Made by a program: the position numbers and the translations under genes
Origin: JAICXG01 sp036494545
Lineage (GTDB): Bacteria; Verrucomicrobiota; Verrucomicrobiia; Chthoniobacterales; UBA10450
Direction: 5' to 3'
Length of the DNA stretch: 64,000 nucleotides
Assembly (NCBI GenBank): GCA_036494545.1
Contig: DASXOB010000007.1
Coordinates: 573,745-637,744 of the forward strand
Shown here: piece by piece, positions 1 through 9,073 of the stretch
Numbering within the stretch: position 1 is the stretch's first letter
Layout of the letters: each line of letters opens with the position of its first letter
The notes under the pieces: generated by a model
The model's input: only the letters and a program-made list of their open reading frames with translations
Database searches by the model: none
What the model was told of the DNA's origin: nothing

Positions 1-1
1 G

Positions 2-256
2 CCTTCCGTCACGGCGGCGGATTCAGCCGTGCCGATTCCGGAAAAAAAGACGTCGCCTAACGAACGGAAATCCACTCTGCAAGAGCGGGAAATTCGCAAG
101 GCAAAACCGGTTGCCGAATCCGACGAAAAGCCGGTGCGCAAGGCACTGCCTTACAGTCCAGGTGTAAAAAAGTTCCACTCCACTCCGTCGCCTCTGCCGG
201 TGCGACGGGCGATCCCACTTCAGCGTTTTAACCAGGAAGGCAACCCGAATGGCTAG
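2..256 (+). CDS. C-terminal tail of the gene upstream of ftsA, probably ftsQ (partial)
   Basis: The open frame enters from the left edge and ends at a TAG that overlaps the ftsA start (ATGGCTAG), so the two genes are translationally coupled. Only about 84 residues are visible. They are low-complexity and rich in Lys, Pro, Glu and Arg, with no recognisable domain. In most bacteria the gene directly before ftsA-ftsZ is ftsQ, a bitopic divisome protein. The identity therefore rests on gene order only, because the POTRA and beta domains lie outside the window. A copy of the iterated motif GCCTAACGA at position 55 encodes Pro-Asn-Glu here. Confidence 0.5.
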   Translation, partial: PSVTAADSAVPIPEKKTSPNERKSTLQEREIRKAKPVAESDEKPVRKALPYSPGVKKFHSTPSPLPVRRAIPLQRFNQEGNPNG

Positions 257-1466
257 CAGCAACCTCATGGTCGGTCTCGAAATCGGAACATCGAAAATCT
301 GCGTCGTCGTCGGCGAAGGTAAACCCGACGGCACGCTCAAGATTCTCGGAGTTGGGCAGGCGCCGTCACGCGGGGTGCGCAAAGGCGAGATTGTCGATTT
401 CGAAACGGCGATGAAATGCGTGCAGGAAGCGGTGGTCGATGCGGAAGAAAGGAGCGACATCATGATTCGCAGCGTCTATGTCGGCGTGACCGGAGCACAC
501 ATTCAGAGCTTCAACAATCGCGGCTCCGTCCTCTTGCCGGAGGACCGCGACGAGATCGACGAACAGGACGTTGAAGACGTGAAGATCAATGCGCGCGAAG
601 TAAGCATCCCCGCGCAGAACGCGTTTCTGCATTCCATCATTCAAACTTATCACGTCGATGGACAGGACGGCGTTCTCAGTCCGGTCGGGATGTTAGGTCA
701 GCGGCTCGAAGCCGATTTCCACATCATTCACGGGGTGCGCAATCGCATTCAGAACACGATTCGTTGCGTGAAGGAATTGCCACTCGATGTCGAGGATGTC
801 GTCTTCACACCGTTCGCGGCGGCGCAGGTCGTCCTCACCCAGCACCAGAAAAACCTGGGTGCGCTCGTGATCGATATCGGCGGCGGCACGACCGATTACG
901 TGCTCTACGTCGACGGCGCGGTGAAACAGAGTGGCGTGCTTGCAGTCGGCGGCGATCACATCACAAATGATATCTCGATGGGTTTGCGCATTCCGATGAC
1001 TCGCGCGGAAAAGTTGAAGATCGAAGAGGGGAGCACCGTCCTCGGCAATTGTTTGCCGGGCGAGACCGTTTTGCTGAAAGACGATTCCGGTTTCGCGGGC
1101 AAGGAAGTCGAGCGCGAGACACTGAATACCATCATTAATCTACGCCTGCGCGAGACATTCGAGCTGCTCAAGAAACGCCTCGAGGAGGGCCCATATCTCA
1201 ACTATCTCGGCGAAGGAATTTTCCTCACCGGGGGTTGCAGTCAGCTCAACGGGATCGATAACCTGGCGGAGGAAGTTTTCGGCATCCCAGCGCGCACGTC
1301 GCATGCGCGCACCATGTCCGGCCTAACGAGCGCCTTCGAAAATCCGCAACTCTCCGCTGCCATTGGCTTGATCAAATACGCCCAGGCTGTGCAGGGCGAC
1401 CGGCGGACGCGCACTCGCCTGCGTGAGTTTGTCGGAAAACTATTGGGTCGGATGCGAATTTTCTAG
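249..1466 (+). CDS. ftsA: Cell division protein FtsA
   Basis: This is an actin-like ATPase that tethers FtsZ filaments to the inner membrane and helps recruit the divisome. The nucleotide-binding signatures of the family are present: a phosphate-1 loop with IGTSKI near residue 12, a phosphate-2 motif DIGGGTTD near residue 209, and an adenosine motif GGCSQLNG near residue 327. The last 17 residues (RTRLREFVGKLLGRMRIF region) form a basic amphipathic segment that fits the usual membrane-targeting helix. At 405 residues the length is normal. The ATG overlaps the preceding stop, and ftsZ follows after a short spacer carrying a GCCTAACGA motif. Confidence 0.96.
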   Translation: MASSNLMVGLEIGTSKICVVVGEGKPDGTLKILGVGQAPSRGVRKGEIVDFETAMKCVQEAVVDAEERSDIMIRSVYVGVTGAHIQSFNNRGSVLLPEDRDEIDEQDVEDVKINAREVSIPAQNAFLHSIIQTYHVDGQDGVLSPVGMLGQRLEADFHIIHGVRNRIQNTIRCVKELPLDVEDVVFTPFAAAQVVLTQHQKNLGALVIDIGGGTTDYVLYVDGAVKQSGVLAVGGDHITNDISMGLRIPMTRAEKLKIEEGSTVLGNCLPGETVLLKDDSGFAGKEVERETLNTIINLRLRETFELLKKRLEEGPYLNYLGEGIFLTGGCSQLNGIDNLAEEVFGIPARTSHARTMSGLTSAFENPQLSAAIGLIKYAQAVQGDRRTRTRLREFVGKLLGRMRIF

Positions 1467-1512
1467 CAACACGGTTTTTTTGGAAACGAGATTTTTGCCT
1501 AACGACACCTAA

Positions 1513-2967
1513 TTGACCATGCAAGCTCGATGCTTGCGCCATCCTATGATCCAACTCAGCCGCAACTACAGCCTGCCGGAAAAAAAAGAGGACGACCTCG
1601 CGATCAAAATCATTGGCGTGGGAGGCGCCGGTTCGAACGCGCTCGACCGCATCGTGCTCGACGGCATGGAACACGCAGAGATGATCGCGGTTAATACCGA
1701 CGTGCAATCGCTCGCCAGCTCGGTTGCCACACAGAAGGTGCAGATCGGTCGGGCCGTCACGCGCGGGCTTGGCGCCGGCGGAGATCCGGAGCTGGGCTAC
1801 GAGGCTGCCAAGGAATCAGCCGACGAAATTCGGGAAGCATTACAGGGTGCGCGGATGGTTTTCGTCTGCGCGGGACTAGGCGGCGGGACGGGCTCGGGTG
1901 CGGCGCCGTTAGTGGCCCAACTCGGGCATGAGAGTGGCGCGCTGGTTTTGGCGTTTGCTACTCTCCCCTTCGCATTCGAAGGAAAACGGCGCAGCGCGCA
2001 AGCGATGGAAGCTTTGCAGGAATTTCATCGCGTCGCCGATGCCGTGATTTGTTTCGAGAACGATCGAATGGGCGATATCGTCTTGCCGAAGGCTGGAATT
2101 CATCAGGCCTTCGCCGTAGCGGACACGACCATCAGCCAGAGCGTGCGTGCGATTGTTAACGTCGTTAGGCGGCCAGGCCTCATTCGCATTGGCTTTGACG
2201 AATTGCTCAGCGCATTGCGCAGCCAAAACAGCCGCTGCCTTTTCGGCTTCGGCGAATCAGACAGTGACAATCGTGCTCATGAAGCGCTCGCGCTCGCCCT
2301 CAAGAATCCGCTAATGAATCGCGGCAAGATGCTGAACGAAGCCCGGGTGGTCCTGGTGCATATCGCCGGTGGCCCTGGGATGACACTAACTGAAGTGGAG
2401 ATCGTCATGCAGGAGTTGAATCGCCACGTCGAAGATCACACCCAGATTCTCTTTGGTACCTCGGTCGATGGGAAAATGGGCTCGCGGCTGAGCGTCACCC
2501 TCATCAGCTCACTCTCCGCCGGGAGCGTTGTGCAAGCTGCGCCGTTGCGAACTCTCCAGTTTTCGCCGCCGGAGGAAAAACCGAACAGCACGATGATCGC
2601 TGCGGTATCTCCGTCGGAGGTCGAGGGACCGATCACGCAGGACGTCCCGGCGTTTGTTGCTCGCGCACCCGTCGTTGAACCGTTGGAACGCGAGAAAATT
2701 TCGGCGATGGAAGAACCCCCGCCGCCCGCACCCGTCAAAAAGGATAGAAAGCCAGTCGTTCGGCGCGAACCGGTGCCTCTGCCAAACGGGCCCGAGATGG
2801 TTGCGCCCGTGCTAGCAAAAAAAGAAAAATCTGTCCAGCCTCGGCAGGAAGTAATGCAATTCGAGCCGGTGACGCGCGGACGTTTCGAAAAAAGTGAGCC
2901 AACAATCGAAGAGGGCCAGGATCTCGACGTGCCGACATTTTTGCGCAAGAACGCGCGCGTGAGATAA
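1513..2967 (+). CDS. ftsZ: Cell division protein FtsZ
   Basis: This is the tubulin-like GTPase that forms the cytokinetic ring. The GTP-binding tubulin signature GGGTGSG lies near residue 124, and the N-terminal IGVGGAGSNALDR loop is intact. After the GTPase core comes a long, variable, proline- and charge-rich linker of roughly 130 residues. It ends in the conserved tail DLDVPTFLRKNARVR, the docking peptide for FtsA and other partners. The start is uncertain: the longest frame uses TTG at 1513, but ATG at 1519 or 1546 is more likely, because homology begins after the peptide LSRNYSLPEKK. The total length is above average because of the linker. Confidence 0.96.
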   Translation: MTMQARCLRHPMIQLSRNYSLPEKKEDDLAIKIIGVGGAGSNALDRIVLDGMEHAEMIAVNTDVQSLASSVATQKVQIGRAVTRGLGAGGDPELGYEAAKESADEIREALQGARMVFVCAGLGGGTGSGAAPLVAQLGHESGALVLAFATLPFAFEGKRRSAQAMEALQEFHRVADAVICFENDRMGDIVLPKAGIHQAFAVADTTISQSVRAIVNVVRRPGLIRIGFDELLSALRSQNSRCLFGFGESDSDNRAHEALALALKNPLMNRGKMLNEARVVLVHIAGGPGMTLTEVEIVMQELNRHVEDHTQILFGTSVDGKMGSRLSVTLISSLSAGSVVQAAPLRTLQFSPPEEKPNSTMIAAVSPSEVEGPITQDVPAFVARAPVVEPLEREKISAMEEPPPPAPVKKDRKPVVRREPVPLPNGPEMVAPVLAKKEKSVQPRQEVMQFEPVTRGRFEKSEPTIEEGQDLDVPTFLRKNARVR

Positions 2968-3285
2968 TTCCGCTGGAGGTCGGGAGCGTCGGGCCGGGGA
3001 GCGGACAGGCAATGACGCTGCCGGAATATTAAATATTTGGACCCATTCTCCCGAAGTCGGTGAGTCAGTGCGAGGGACAGAGCGAATCTCCATTCTCTAG
3101 GGATAAAGATTGGTTCCCGCCAGCTCAGGCGGGTAGGAACCATTTTTTGCAACTGACTAAATGCACGGCCAGCAGGCTGGGAGTTAACCTCTGCTTGCAC
3201 CTGGATTCTCAATCGGCTGTTAAAGTTGAAAGCGGAAGGGCGATAAGGATCGAATAAATGTCTGGACGGCGCGTCAAAGGGGGCG
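2968..3285. other. Intergenic region after the division cluster
   Basis: No gene is supported in this 318-base spacer. Its one clear element is the terminator hairpin at 3112-3148. The short AT-rich stretch around 3030 (AATATTAAATATTT) is the most promoter-like part, but no -35/-10 pair can be fixed by eye. Confidence 0.6.
3112..3148 (+). terminator. Rho-independent terminator of the ftsA-ftsZ operon
   Basis: The left arm GGTTCCCGCC pairs with GGCGGG and AACC of the right arm (a 10-bp stem with a 4-base bulge on the 3' side) around the loop AGCTCA. It is followed directly by ATTTTTT. A strong GC stem plus a U-run fits intrinsic termination about 150 bases after the ftsZ stop. Confidence 0.8.
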
Positions 3286-4056
3286 ATGCGGAAGACCGAC
3301 TGGCCGGTATTCTGGGAGAGGCAGCGCGGACGTATGCTCGTGGGACTCCTTTATCTGGTAGGCGCGATTGCACTCGCGCGGGCCGCGGTCATCGCGCAAG
3401 CGCTCGATCCCTGGGAGGAGTTCTGGATCGTTTTTCTTTTTTCGCTGTTTCTGATCTGGGCCGCGGTGGCCACGTACTTTGCTAAAGATCGCCTGACGCC
3501 ACCGGTCTCCGGCGAAAGCATCGAAGGGCGGCTGCAGGAGTGGATTCAAAAATCGCGCTTTGCCAACCAGAAGCTGGCCGATTCGACCAGCTATCGTTTC
3601 GCCTATCGGATCACGATGCCTGACGGTCAGGTCGTTATCGTCGGCCGGCCTACGTCCTTGGACAATTCGTTGCGATATCGAACCGATGTGACTTTACCGG
3701 AACGGCATCGCCGCACGCTTAATGATATCGGCGAAGCTGGCAGAAGGCGCTTTATTATTGAGTATCTGGCCGAATGCGCGCGCGCAAGAGCGCATGTCAC
3801 TTCGACGAGAGCTTTACCTCTCACGGTAAGAATCGAGCGTACGCTGCCGATCGCGCGCAATCTCAGTGCGGAACAGCTATGGGCCACACTCGAAGGTCTG
3901 CAACAGGATGTCGTTATCGCGGTCACACATATCGACATGTGTCTCGAAAAGCTGAGACCGCTGACGGATGCAAGTTTGGCAATGTCAGCCAACACAACGG
4001 AGAGTTCCGAGACGGAGGTTTGGTCCCACGCGCCACGTCAGGCGCAAGCGAGTTGA
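3286..4056 (+). CDS. Hypothetical membrane protein with two N-terminal helices
   Basis: I do not recognise the family. Residues about 17-38 and 46-66 are strongly hydrophobic and should form two membrane helices with a short loop (LDPWEEF) between them. The remaining ~190 residues are soluble, mixed alpha/beta in character and probably cytoplasmic. They contain an MPDGQVVIVGRP stretch and a helical C-terminal half. The ATG at 3286 is used because the second-frame alternatives lack coding character. The gene stands alone after the ftsZ terminator and converges with the next gene. Confidence 0.7.
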   Translation: MRKTDWPVFWERQRGRMLVGLLYLVGAIALARAAVIAQALDPWEEFWIVFLFSLFLIWAAVATYFAKDRLTPPVSGESIEGRLQEWIQKSRFANQKLADSTSYRFAYRITMPDGQVVIVGRPTSLDNSLRYRTDVTLPERHRRTLNDIGEAGRRRFIIEYLAECARARAHVTSTRALPLTVRIERTLPIARNLSAEQLWATLEGLQQDVVIAVTHIDMCLEKLRPLTDASLAMSANTTESSETEVWSHAPRQAQAS

Positions 4057-4085
4057 AAGGGCTTACTAAGGACTTTTAGTCTGAC

Positions 4086-4595
4086 TTAATCGGGGAGTTT
4101 CTGCTCGGGCAATAGTATGGCGACTGTTCGGCGATCGCGAACGGGCTCAAGCTGAGCGACAAACTCGCGAAATCGCGCCGAGAAAAGCTGACTTCGGAGC
4201 TTCCAGTAACGTGCTATCCCCGGTGCTCTAATGTAATGGCGCAGCAGTTCCTGCCATCCATCCCAGAGTTGTTGATCCATTAGGTCACTTAGATAGTGAA
4301 AGTGAATCGTCTCCAGCGCCTTGAGAAACTGATGTGCCGCGTGAAAGAACCGCGCCTGTTCCTCAGGCGAGAGTGTCGTTAGGTCCTCCAAACCGGCTCC
4401 CCAGATACGCGACATCTCGGCGTTTTCCATGAAGGTGTTTGTGACTTCGCGCACTGCTGAGGCGGCAGCATCCTGGGCCGCGACCTTCGCTACGCGGGTG
4501 CTCCGGTGCACTTCTTTGGCGAGGTAGAGCACGGAAAAGACAACTGCAACCGAACTCACGAATTGCGAAATCGCATTAATTGCATCCCAATTCAT
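4086..4595 (-). CDS. Small membrane-anchored hypothetical protein
   Basis: The N-terminus (AINAISQFVSSVAVVFSVLYLA, about residues 5-26) is one transmembrane segment. It is followed by KEVHRSTR and a helical soluble domain rich in aromatic residues. Proteins of this build, with one helix followed by a region like 'QIRQNT' and a ~130-residue helical domain, are common uncharacterised bacterial proteins. No function is assigned. The frame contains one octamer TCGTTAGG at 4376, read as Leu-Thr-Thr. It is convergent with the upstream membrane protein. Confidence 0.65.
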   Translation of the reverse strand: MNWDAINAISQFVSSVAVVFSVLYLAKEVHRSTRVAKVAAQDAAASAVREVTNTFMENAEMSRIWGAGLEDLTTLSPEEQARFFHAAHQFLKALETIHFHYLSDLMDQQLWDGWQELLRHYIRAPGIARYWKLRSQLFSARFREFVAQLEPVRDRRTVAILLPEQKLPD

Positions 4596-4628
4596 CTGCT
4601 GGTTCCCGTGGGGTGATAGACAGCTCTG

Positions 4629-5674
4629 CTATTGCAGCGAGGCCATATCAATTACAAAACGATATCTCACGTCTCGCTTGAGCATTCGCTTATAAGCTTC
4701 GTTAATTTGATCGATTGAGATGCGTTCGATGTCGCAGGCGATCCCATGGTCGGCGCAATAGTCCAGCATCTCCTGAGTCTCGGGAATTCCACCTATGAGT
4801 GACCCAGCTAACTGCCGCCGGGGAACAATCAGGTGAAAGGCGTCGAGCGGAAAGGGATCGGGAGGAATACCCACGACGACCATGACTCCATCGCGTTTCA
4901 ACAGATCCAGATAAGTATTCAGATCATGCTGCGCCGAGACGGTGTCGATAATGAAGTCGAAATGTTTTGTCTGCTTCTCCATCTCGTCATCGTTTCTGGA
5001 GATAACTACCTCGTGTGCGCCCAGCCGCTTCGCATCGGCTTTCTTTTTCTCAGATGTGGTGAAAAGAGTCACTTCCGCGCCAAACGCATTGGCAAACTTA
5101 AGGGCCATATGCCCGAGTCCCCCTAAACCGACGACACCGACTTTCTGGCCGGGACCCACCTTCCATTTCCGCAGTGGGGAATAAGTTGTGATCCCAGCGC
5201 ACAAGAGTGGCGCTGCAGCTGCAGGGTCAAGTAACTCCGGCAGGCGAAGCACAAAGTCTTGATCAACGACAATAGTCTTCGAATAACCGCCATAGGTAAT
5301 ACCGCCGGTATGTTTGTCCTCACTGTTGTAATCAGGGTTACGCCACCTTCGCAAAATTGCTCGAGGCCAGCCCGGCAATGTTCACAGGTTCGATCGGAAT
5401 CCACCATGCAACCAACCGCGCCGAGATCGCCTTCGCGGAATTTCCTGACCTGATTGCCGAGCCTGACCACGCGTCCGACAATTTCGTGACCAGGAACACA
5501 AGGGTAGGTCGTACGCTCCCATTCGTTTCGTGCAATGTGCAGGTCGGAATGGCAAATCCCGCAGAAAAGAATCTCGAGCTGCACGTCGTTGGCGGTCGGT
5601 TCTCGGCGCTCGAATGAGAAGGGTTTGAGCGGTCCCTCCGCGCGATGCGCGGCGTAACCTTTGGTCTTAATCAT
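4629..5674 (-). pseudogene. Zinc-dependent alcohol/aldehyde dehydrogenase (YahK-like), frameshifted
   Basis: The two halves lie in different frames of the minus strand. The N-terminal half has the catalytic zinc motif CGICHSDLH, the GHEIVG signature and the four-cysteine structural zinc lobe (GCM...C-x2-C...C). The C-terminal half has the Rossmann motif GLGGLGHMALKFA and the rest of the medium-chain dehydrogenase fold. The switch falls at about 5328-5334, where GTA-ACC-CTG-ATT-ACA replaces the expected ...TLTYN... reading. The span is one base short of a multiple of three, so a single-base deletion explains it. The intact product would be about 348 residues, the normal length for NADP-dependent aldehyde reductases of this family. 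It could be a real inactivation or a sequencing/assembly error. Confidence 0.8.
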
Positions 5675-5739
5675 TGTGGGCTTGCCTTCCGAAGATGGCT
5701 AGCATTCGATTAATCATTGCGGCAGCACACGTGTTCGAA

Positions 5740-7017
5740 CTACGGCAGACGGTAAATCACTCCACCCTTCATTACGAGACGAACTCGCCTAACGACACTG
5801 ATATCTTTTGTCGGATCGCCTTCCACGGCGACAACGTCAGCCAACTGTTGCGGACGAATGTTGCCGCGATCGTTAAGGCGAAAGACGGCCGCGTTGCCGC
5901 TCGTGGCCTGACGCAGCACGTCCAATGGCGCAAAACCGTATTCGTGGACGAGCAGCTCCATCTCGCGTGCATTGTCACCATGTGCGAATACGCCCACGTC
6001 GCCGCCCATGATAAAGGTCACGCCCGCGTCGCGGGCCGCTTTCATGCTGCCGCGCTTTGTTCGAATTCGATCCGGCTCGGGATCCGTCTCCTTTTTCCAA
6101 CCGCGATATTGCATGATCGCGTCACTCGCCGCCACGGTGGGACAGAAAGCGACCTCGTGTTCCTTCATCAGGCGAAAGACTTCCGGTGTTCCTTCGTCGC
6201 CATGCTCGACCGTGTCGACGCCCGCCAGGATCGCCCGGCGCATTCCTTCTGCGGTCGTGGCATGAGCGGCGACTGGGCGACCAGCGTCATGCGCGGCTTT
6301 GACTGCGGCGGTCAACTCCTCCTGGGAAAATGTGGGCCGTGACGGTTCGCCCGCGCCCCAGCGATAATCCGCATAGAGTTTCACCCAGTCCGCGCCCTTA
6401 CCGATCTGCTGGCGCGCGGCCTTAACGATTTCATCGACGCCACTTGCCTCCTGCCCGCCTTGGGGAAGATCAAGATCGGGGGAAACCTTCGGGCCGTAGC
6501 TGCCGGTCGCGACAATCGCGCGAGTCACGATGATCAGGCGCGGTCCGGGGATGATTCCCTGCTCGATTGCTTTCTTCAGACCGACATCGGCGTATCCCGC
6601 GCCCTCGGTTCCAAGATCACGCACGGTGGTAAATCCAGCCAGCAAAGTGTCGCGCGCATGCGCGCTGGCCGCGGCGGTGCGAAAAGCGAGCGACTCGTTA
6701 GTCACCTGATCGTTCCATGGCGTTTCATTGTAGGGATGGAGAAAAAGGTGGGCGTGGCCTTCGATCAGCCCCGGCATAAGAGTGTCGGTAGGCAGATCGA
6801 TCGTTTGAGTGTCGTTAGGCGCTCCGATCTCGGTTGCCGGGCCGGCTTTTTCGATCCGTTCGCCTCGCACCAGAACCGACCAGCCAGGATGCATTTCTTT
6901 CCCGTCAAAAACGGAAGCCGGTCGAAGGAGATAGACGTCAGCCGGTTTGGGCTCGGACGCGCGAGAGATGAGGCTGATTGAGCTGAGCATGAGAAAGAAG
7001 AGGCAGGATCGGTTCAC
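5740..7017 (-). CDS. Exported amidohydrolase family protein
   Basis: The protein starts with a hydrophobic signal peptide (SCLFFLMLSSISLISRASE). It continues as a metal-dependent TIM-barrel amidohydrolase related to imidazolonepropionase and Xaa-Pro dipeptidase-like enzymes. Metal-site motifs are visible: GHAHLF near residue 95, VAAHATT near 260, DTVEHGD near 278 and an MGGDVG segment near 350 with the late Asp. The substrate is unknown; exported relatives act on peptides or amides in the periplasm. The length of 425 residues is usual. Two iterated motif copies fall inside the frame, at 5787 and 6812 (the latter encoding APND). Confidence 0.85.
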   Translation of the reverse strand: MNRSCLFFLMLSSISLISRASEPKPADVYLLRPASVFDGKEMHPGWSVLVRGERIEKAGPATEIGAPNDTQTIDLPTDTLMPGLIEGHAHLFLHPYNETPWNDQVTNESLAFRTAAASAHARDTLLAGFTTVRDLGTEGAGYADVGLKKAIEQGIIPGPRLIIVTRAIVATGSYGPKVSPDLDLPQGGQEASGVDEIVKAARQQIGKGADWVKLYADYRWGAGEPSRPTFSQEELTAAVKAAHDAGRPVAAHATTAEGMRRAILAGVDTVEHGDEGTPEVFRLMKEHEVAFCPTVAASDAIMQYRGWKKETDPEPDRIRTKRGSMKAARDAGVTFIMGGDVGVFAHGDNAREMELLVHEYGFAPLDVLRQATSGNAAVFRLNDRGNIRPQQLADVVAVEGDPTKDISVVRRVRLVMKGGVIYRLP

Positions 7018-7092
7018 CCGCTGATTTTACCATAAGGCCTGACCGGAGCCCGCCTGCCACATTCCTAAGATCGCAAACAATGATCAGCGGCC

Positions 7093-7527
7093 TCAATTGG
7101 CGGAACCGCTTTCCCCGTTTTCAGCGGGAGGCGGACCATGGCGACGATGCAGTCGGTCTTTTTCCCGGCTTTGCTCCTGCAGTTCTTTGAGCTTGGTTTG
7201 TTGCGCGTCGGTCAGGAGTGGCGCAAGAGCCTGATTGGTCTCAGTGGCGACCTGCCGCACTTTTGCTCCGGTATCAGCCCGAATTTTCTGCAGCTCCTCG
7301 GTGGCGTGATTAAGAATCGGACCCACCTTTGCCACCTGTTCCGGAGTGAGGTCGAGCTGGGACGTGATCCGGTTGCGCATCCGTTCGGTGAAGTTGTGCG
7401 GATAACGCCCGAACTCAGCATGCCAGCTCCGGGTTTGATGAAAAGTGATAAACCCGCCAACCGCGCCGCCGGCCAGAAAGGCGAGGATGAAACCTGCAAT
7501 GAGCTTTCCTTTCAGCGAGGCGTTCAT
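7093..7527 (-). CDS. Spy/CpxP-like periplasmic stress protein (LTxxQ type)
   Basis: An N-terminal membrane segment (residues 9-30, GFILAFLAGGAVGGFITF) anchors or exports a helical domain. That domain contains LTPEQVAKVGPIL and LLTDAQQTKLKEL, the two LTxxQ-type motifs of the Spy/CpxP/heavy-metal-sensor superfamily. The tail is His-, Arg- and Pro-rich. It is the last gene of the operon with the sigma factor and the small membrane protein (4-base ATGA overlap with the gene before it). The likely role is a periplasmic chaperone or envelope-stress sensor feeding the sigma factor; this is inferred from context. Confidence 0.75.
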   Translation of the reverse strand: MNASLKGKLIAGFILAFLAGGAVGGFITFHQTRSWHAEFGRYPHNFTERMRNRITSQLDLTPEQVAKVGPILNHATEELQKIRADTGAKVRQVATETNQALAPLLTDAQQTKLKELQEQSREKDRLHRRHGPPPAENGESGSAN

Positions 7528-7832
7528 GGCTCGAAAATGTTGCCGATCGCGGAATCGGCGATGGCATATTCATCCGTCAGCGGAGCGGTCGCGTAATCAT
7601 CGTTACGCAGTTCGTGGTAAACGCCCGCACCGGAGAGAGCGATGACCGCAAGAGAAATGAAAATCACCCGCCGGAGCAGACTACGCACGTCGGTCAGTTC
7701 GGTCTTGATGCCAGCGTGCGCCTGAGCCAGAACGCGCGTCGCGAAGCCGAAAGGCATCTCGTTAGGCGCAGCATTCTGCGCCGCGGCGGCTGCGCGGAAC
7801 AAACGATCCAGACTCTGATCGACGTTTTTCAT
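7524..7832 (-). CDS. Small single-pass membrane protein, candidate anti-sigma factor
   Basis: This 102-residue protein has a soluble N-terminal part of about 50 residues, one transmembrane helix (VIFISLAVIALSGAGVY) and a short acidic exported tail. It overlaps the sigma factor gene and the Spy-like gene by ATGA on both sides, so the three are translationally coupled. Position and topology fit an anti-sigma factor, but no zinc-binding anti-sigma motif is present and no family is recognised. One motif copy at 7759 encodes APNE. Confidence 0.6.
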   Translation of the reverse strand: MKNVDQSLDRLFRAAAAAQNAAPNEMPFGFATRVLAQAHAGIKTELTDVRSLLRRVIFISLAVIALSGAGVYHELRNDDYATAPLTDEYAIADSAIGNIFEP

Positions 7833-8422
7833 AGGGCTGTTTCCGCACTGAACTTTTCAAGCTGGCGTTTCAATTTTTGTCGCGCGCGAAAAGCACGCAC
7901 CTTGACGCGCGACGCGCCCCAGCCGGTCAGAGCCTGGATTTCAGCGACGGAACGCTGCTGCAAATAAAGCAAGTCAATCACGAGACGCTCCGCTGGTTTG
8001 AGAGCGGTGAGAAGACGTTCTACCAGGTCGCGCGCGGCGAAGCTTTGATCCGGTCCGAGCTCTTCCGGCGTGGCGGCGAGATTGTTCACAACCGCGACCT
8101 CTTCCTCGCTCAAGTCGGCGTGACGAAATTCGGGTCGAACCTTTTCGGATTGGATTTGATTAAGGCAGGTGTTGATCGCGATTCGCGAGACCCAATGCTC
8201 CAGCGGCACCTTGCCGGAAAATTGATCGAGCTTTTGGAAAATGCGGATGAAAATCATCTGGCAAAGATCCTCTTCAGCGGCACGGCGCGGTCGATGGGAG
8301 CGGACGAGCTTGAGGACGAGCGGATAAAGGCGACGCACCAGTTCGTGCGCGGCCGCATCATCGTGCTGGCGAGCCGCCGCCACGAGCGCGTCGACCTCAA
8401 GATCATCCGCCATCTGTTCCAA
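7829..8422 (-). CDS. ECF-type RNA polymerase sigma factor
   Basis: Region 2 is visible in the first half: YPLVLKLVRSHRPRRAAEEDLCQMIFIRIFQKLDQF, where the D-x2-Q-x-IF core-binding signature is typical. Region 4 follows near the C-terminus, with LKPAERLVIDLLYLQQRSVAEIQALTGWGASRVKVRAFRARQ forming the helix-turn-helix that reads the -35 element. The 197-residue length is normal. The start may be the fourth codon (MADDLE). It heads a three-gene operon and faces a divergent Spy-like gene, which suggests an autoregulated envelope-stress circuit. Confidence 0.9.
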   Translation of the reverse strand: MEQMADDLEVDALVAAARQHDDAAAHELVRRLYPLVLKLVRSHRPRRAAEEDLCQMIFIRIFQKLDQFSGKVPLEHWVSRIAINTCLNQIQSEKVRPEFRHADLSEEEVAVVNNLAATPEELGPDQSFAARDLVERLLTALKPAERLVIDLLYLQQRSVAEIQALTGWGASRVKVRAFRARQKLKRQLEKFSAETAL

Positions 8423-8545
8423 GACCGGGCCACACTAGACAGGATGACCGTGTCGCGCGCGCACAGGTTACAGAAATCTGCTATTGAAGGCTTCTTCCCG
8501 GCTGTTGGAAATTTTGTTTGTAACCGATGCGACTAACGACCGGTC

Positions 8546-8965
8546 ATGACGAGACAACCTATGAAACTAAAACTCATTACACTTACTGCGCTGGGTGTGC
8601 TCGCACTTGGCAGCTCGGTCCTGGCCAACGATCTTCAGGATAACGATCGGCCTGGCGGAAGAGGCGGCATGCGTCATGCCGGTCTCGAACGTTTGACGGA
8701 AGACCTGAATCTTACGCCGGATCAAAAAACCAAAGTTCAGCCGATCATCGACCAGGCCCAGCCGCAATTGGAAAGCATCCGTCGCGAAGCGATGGAGAAA
8801 ACCAAAACCGTCATGGACAACACGATGTCGCAAATCCGTCCGCTGCTCACGGCAGAGCAGCAGAAGAAGCTCGATGAGATGAAGAATGATCGTCAAGGCT
8901 TTCGTGGCGGCCATCGGCGTCACCGCGATCAAGGCGACCAACCCGATGACGGGAGCGGCCAATAG
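8546..8965 (+). CDS. Exported Spy/CpxP-like LTxxQ protein
   Basis: A signal peptide (KLKLITLTALGVLALGSSVLA) precedes a helical domain with LTEDLNLTPDQKTKVQPII and LLTAEQQKKLDEM, the two LTxxQ motifs of the Spy/CpxP family. The tail is rich in Gly, His, Arg and Asp and may bind metal. The start is more likely the ATG at 8561, which begins the signal peptide directly. It is divergent from the ECF sigma operon, whose last gene is a second protein of the same fold. It is a plausible target of that sigma factor, but no promoter pair could be fixed. Confidence 0.8.
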   Translation: MTRQPMKLKLITLTALGVLALGSSVLANDLQDNDRPGGRGGMRHAGLERLTEDLNLTPDQKTKVQPIIDQAQPQLESIRREAMEKTKTVMDNTMSQIRPLLTAEQQKKLDEMKNDRQGFRGGHRRHRDQGDQPDDGSGQ

Positions 8966-9073
8966 CGCCGACTGATTCCTTGTAGCCGGGAACAAGTTCC
9001 CCGGCTGCAATGCGCCGTTGCCGAAACCGCTGGCGGATTCGCTTGTCTTGCATAAAACGTCTAATGGCCTGCC

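Noticed and set aside
8984..9006. Hairpin AGCCGGGAAC/GTTCCCCGGCT as a terminator of the Spy-like gene
   Set aside because: The stem is good but no T-run follows; it may be a weak or Rho-assisted site, so it was not listed.
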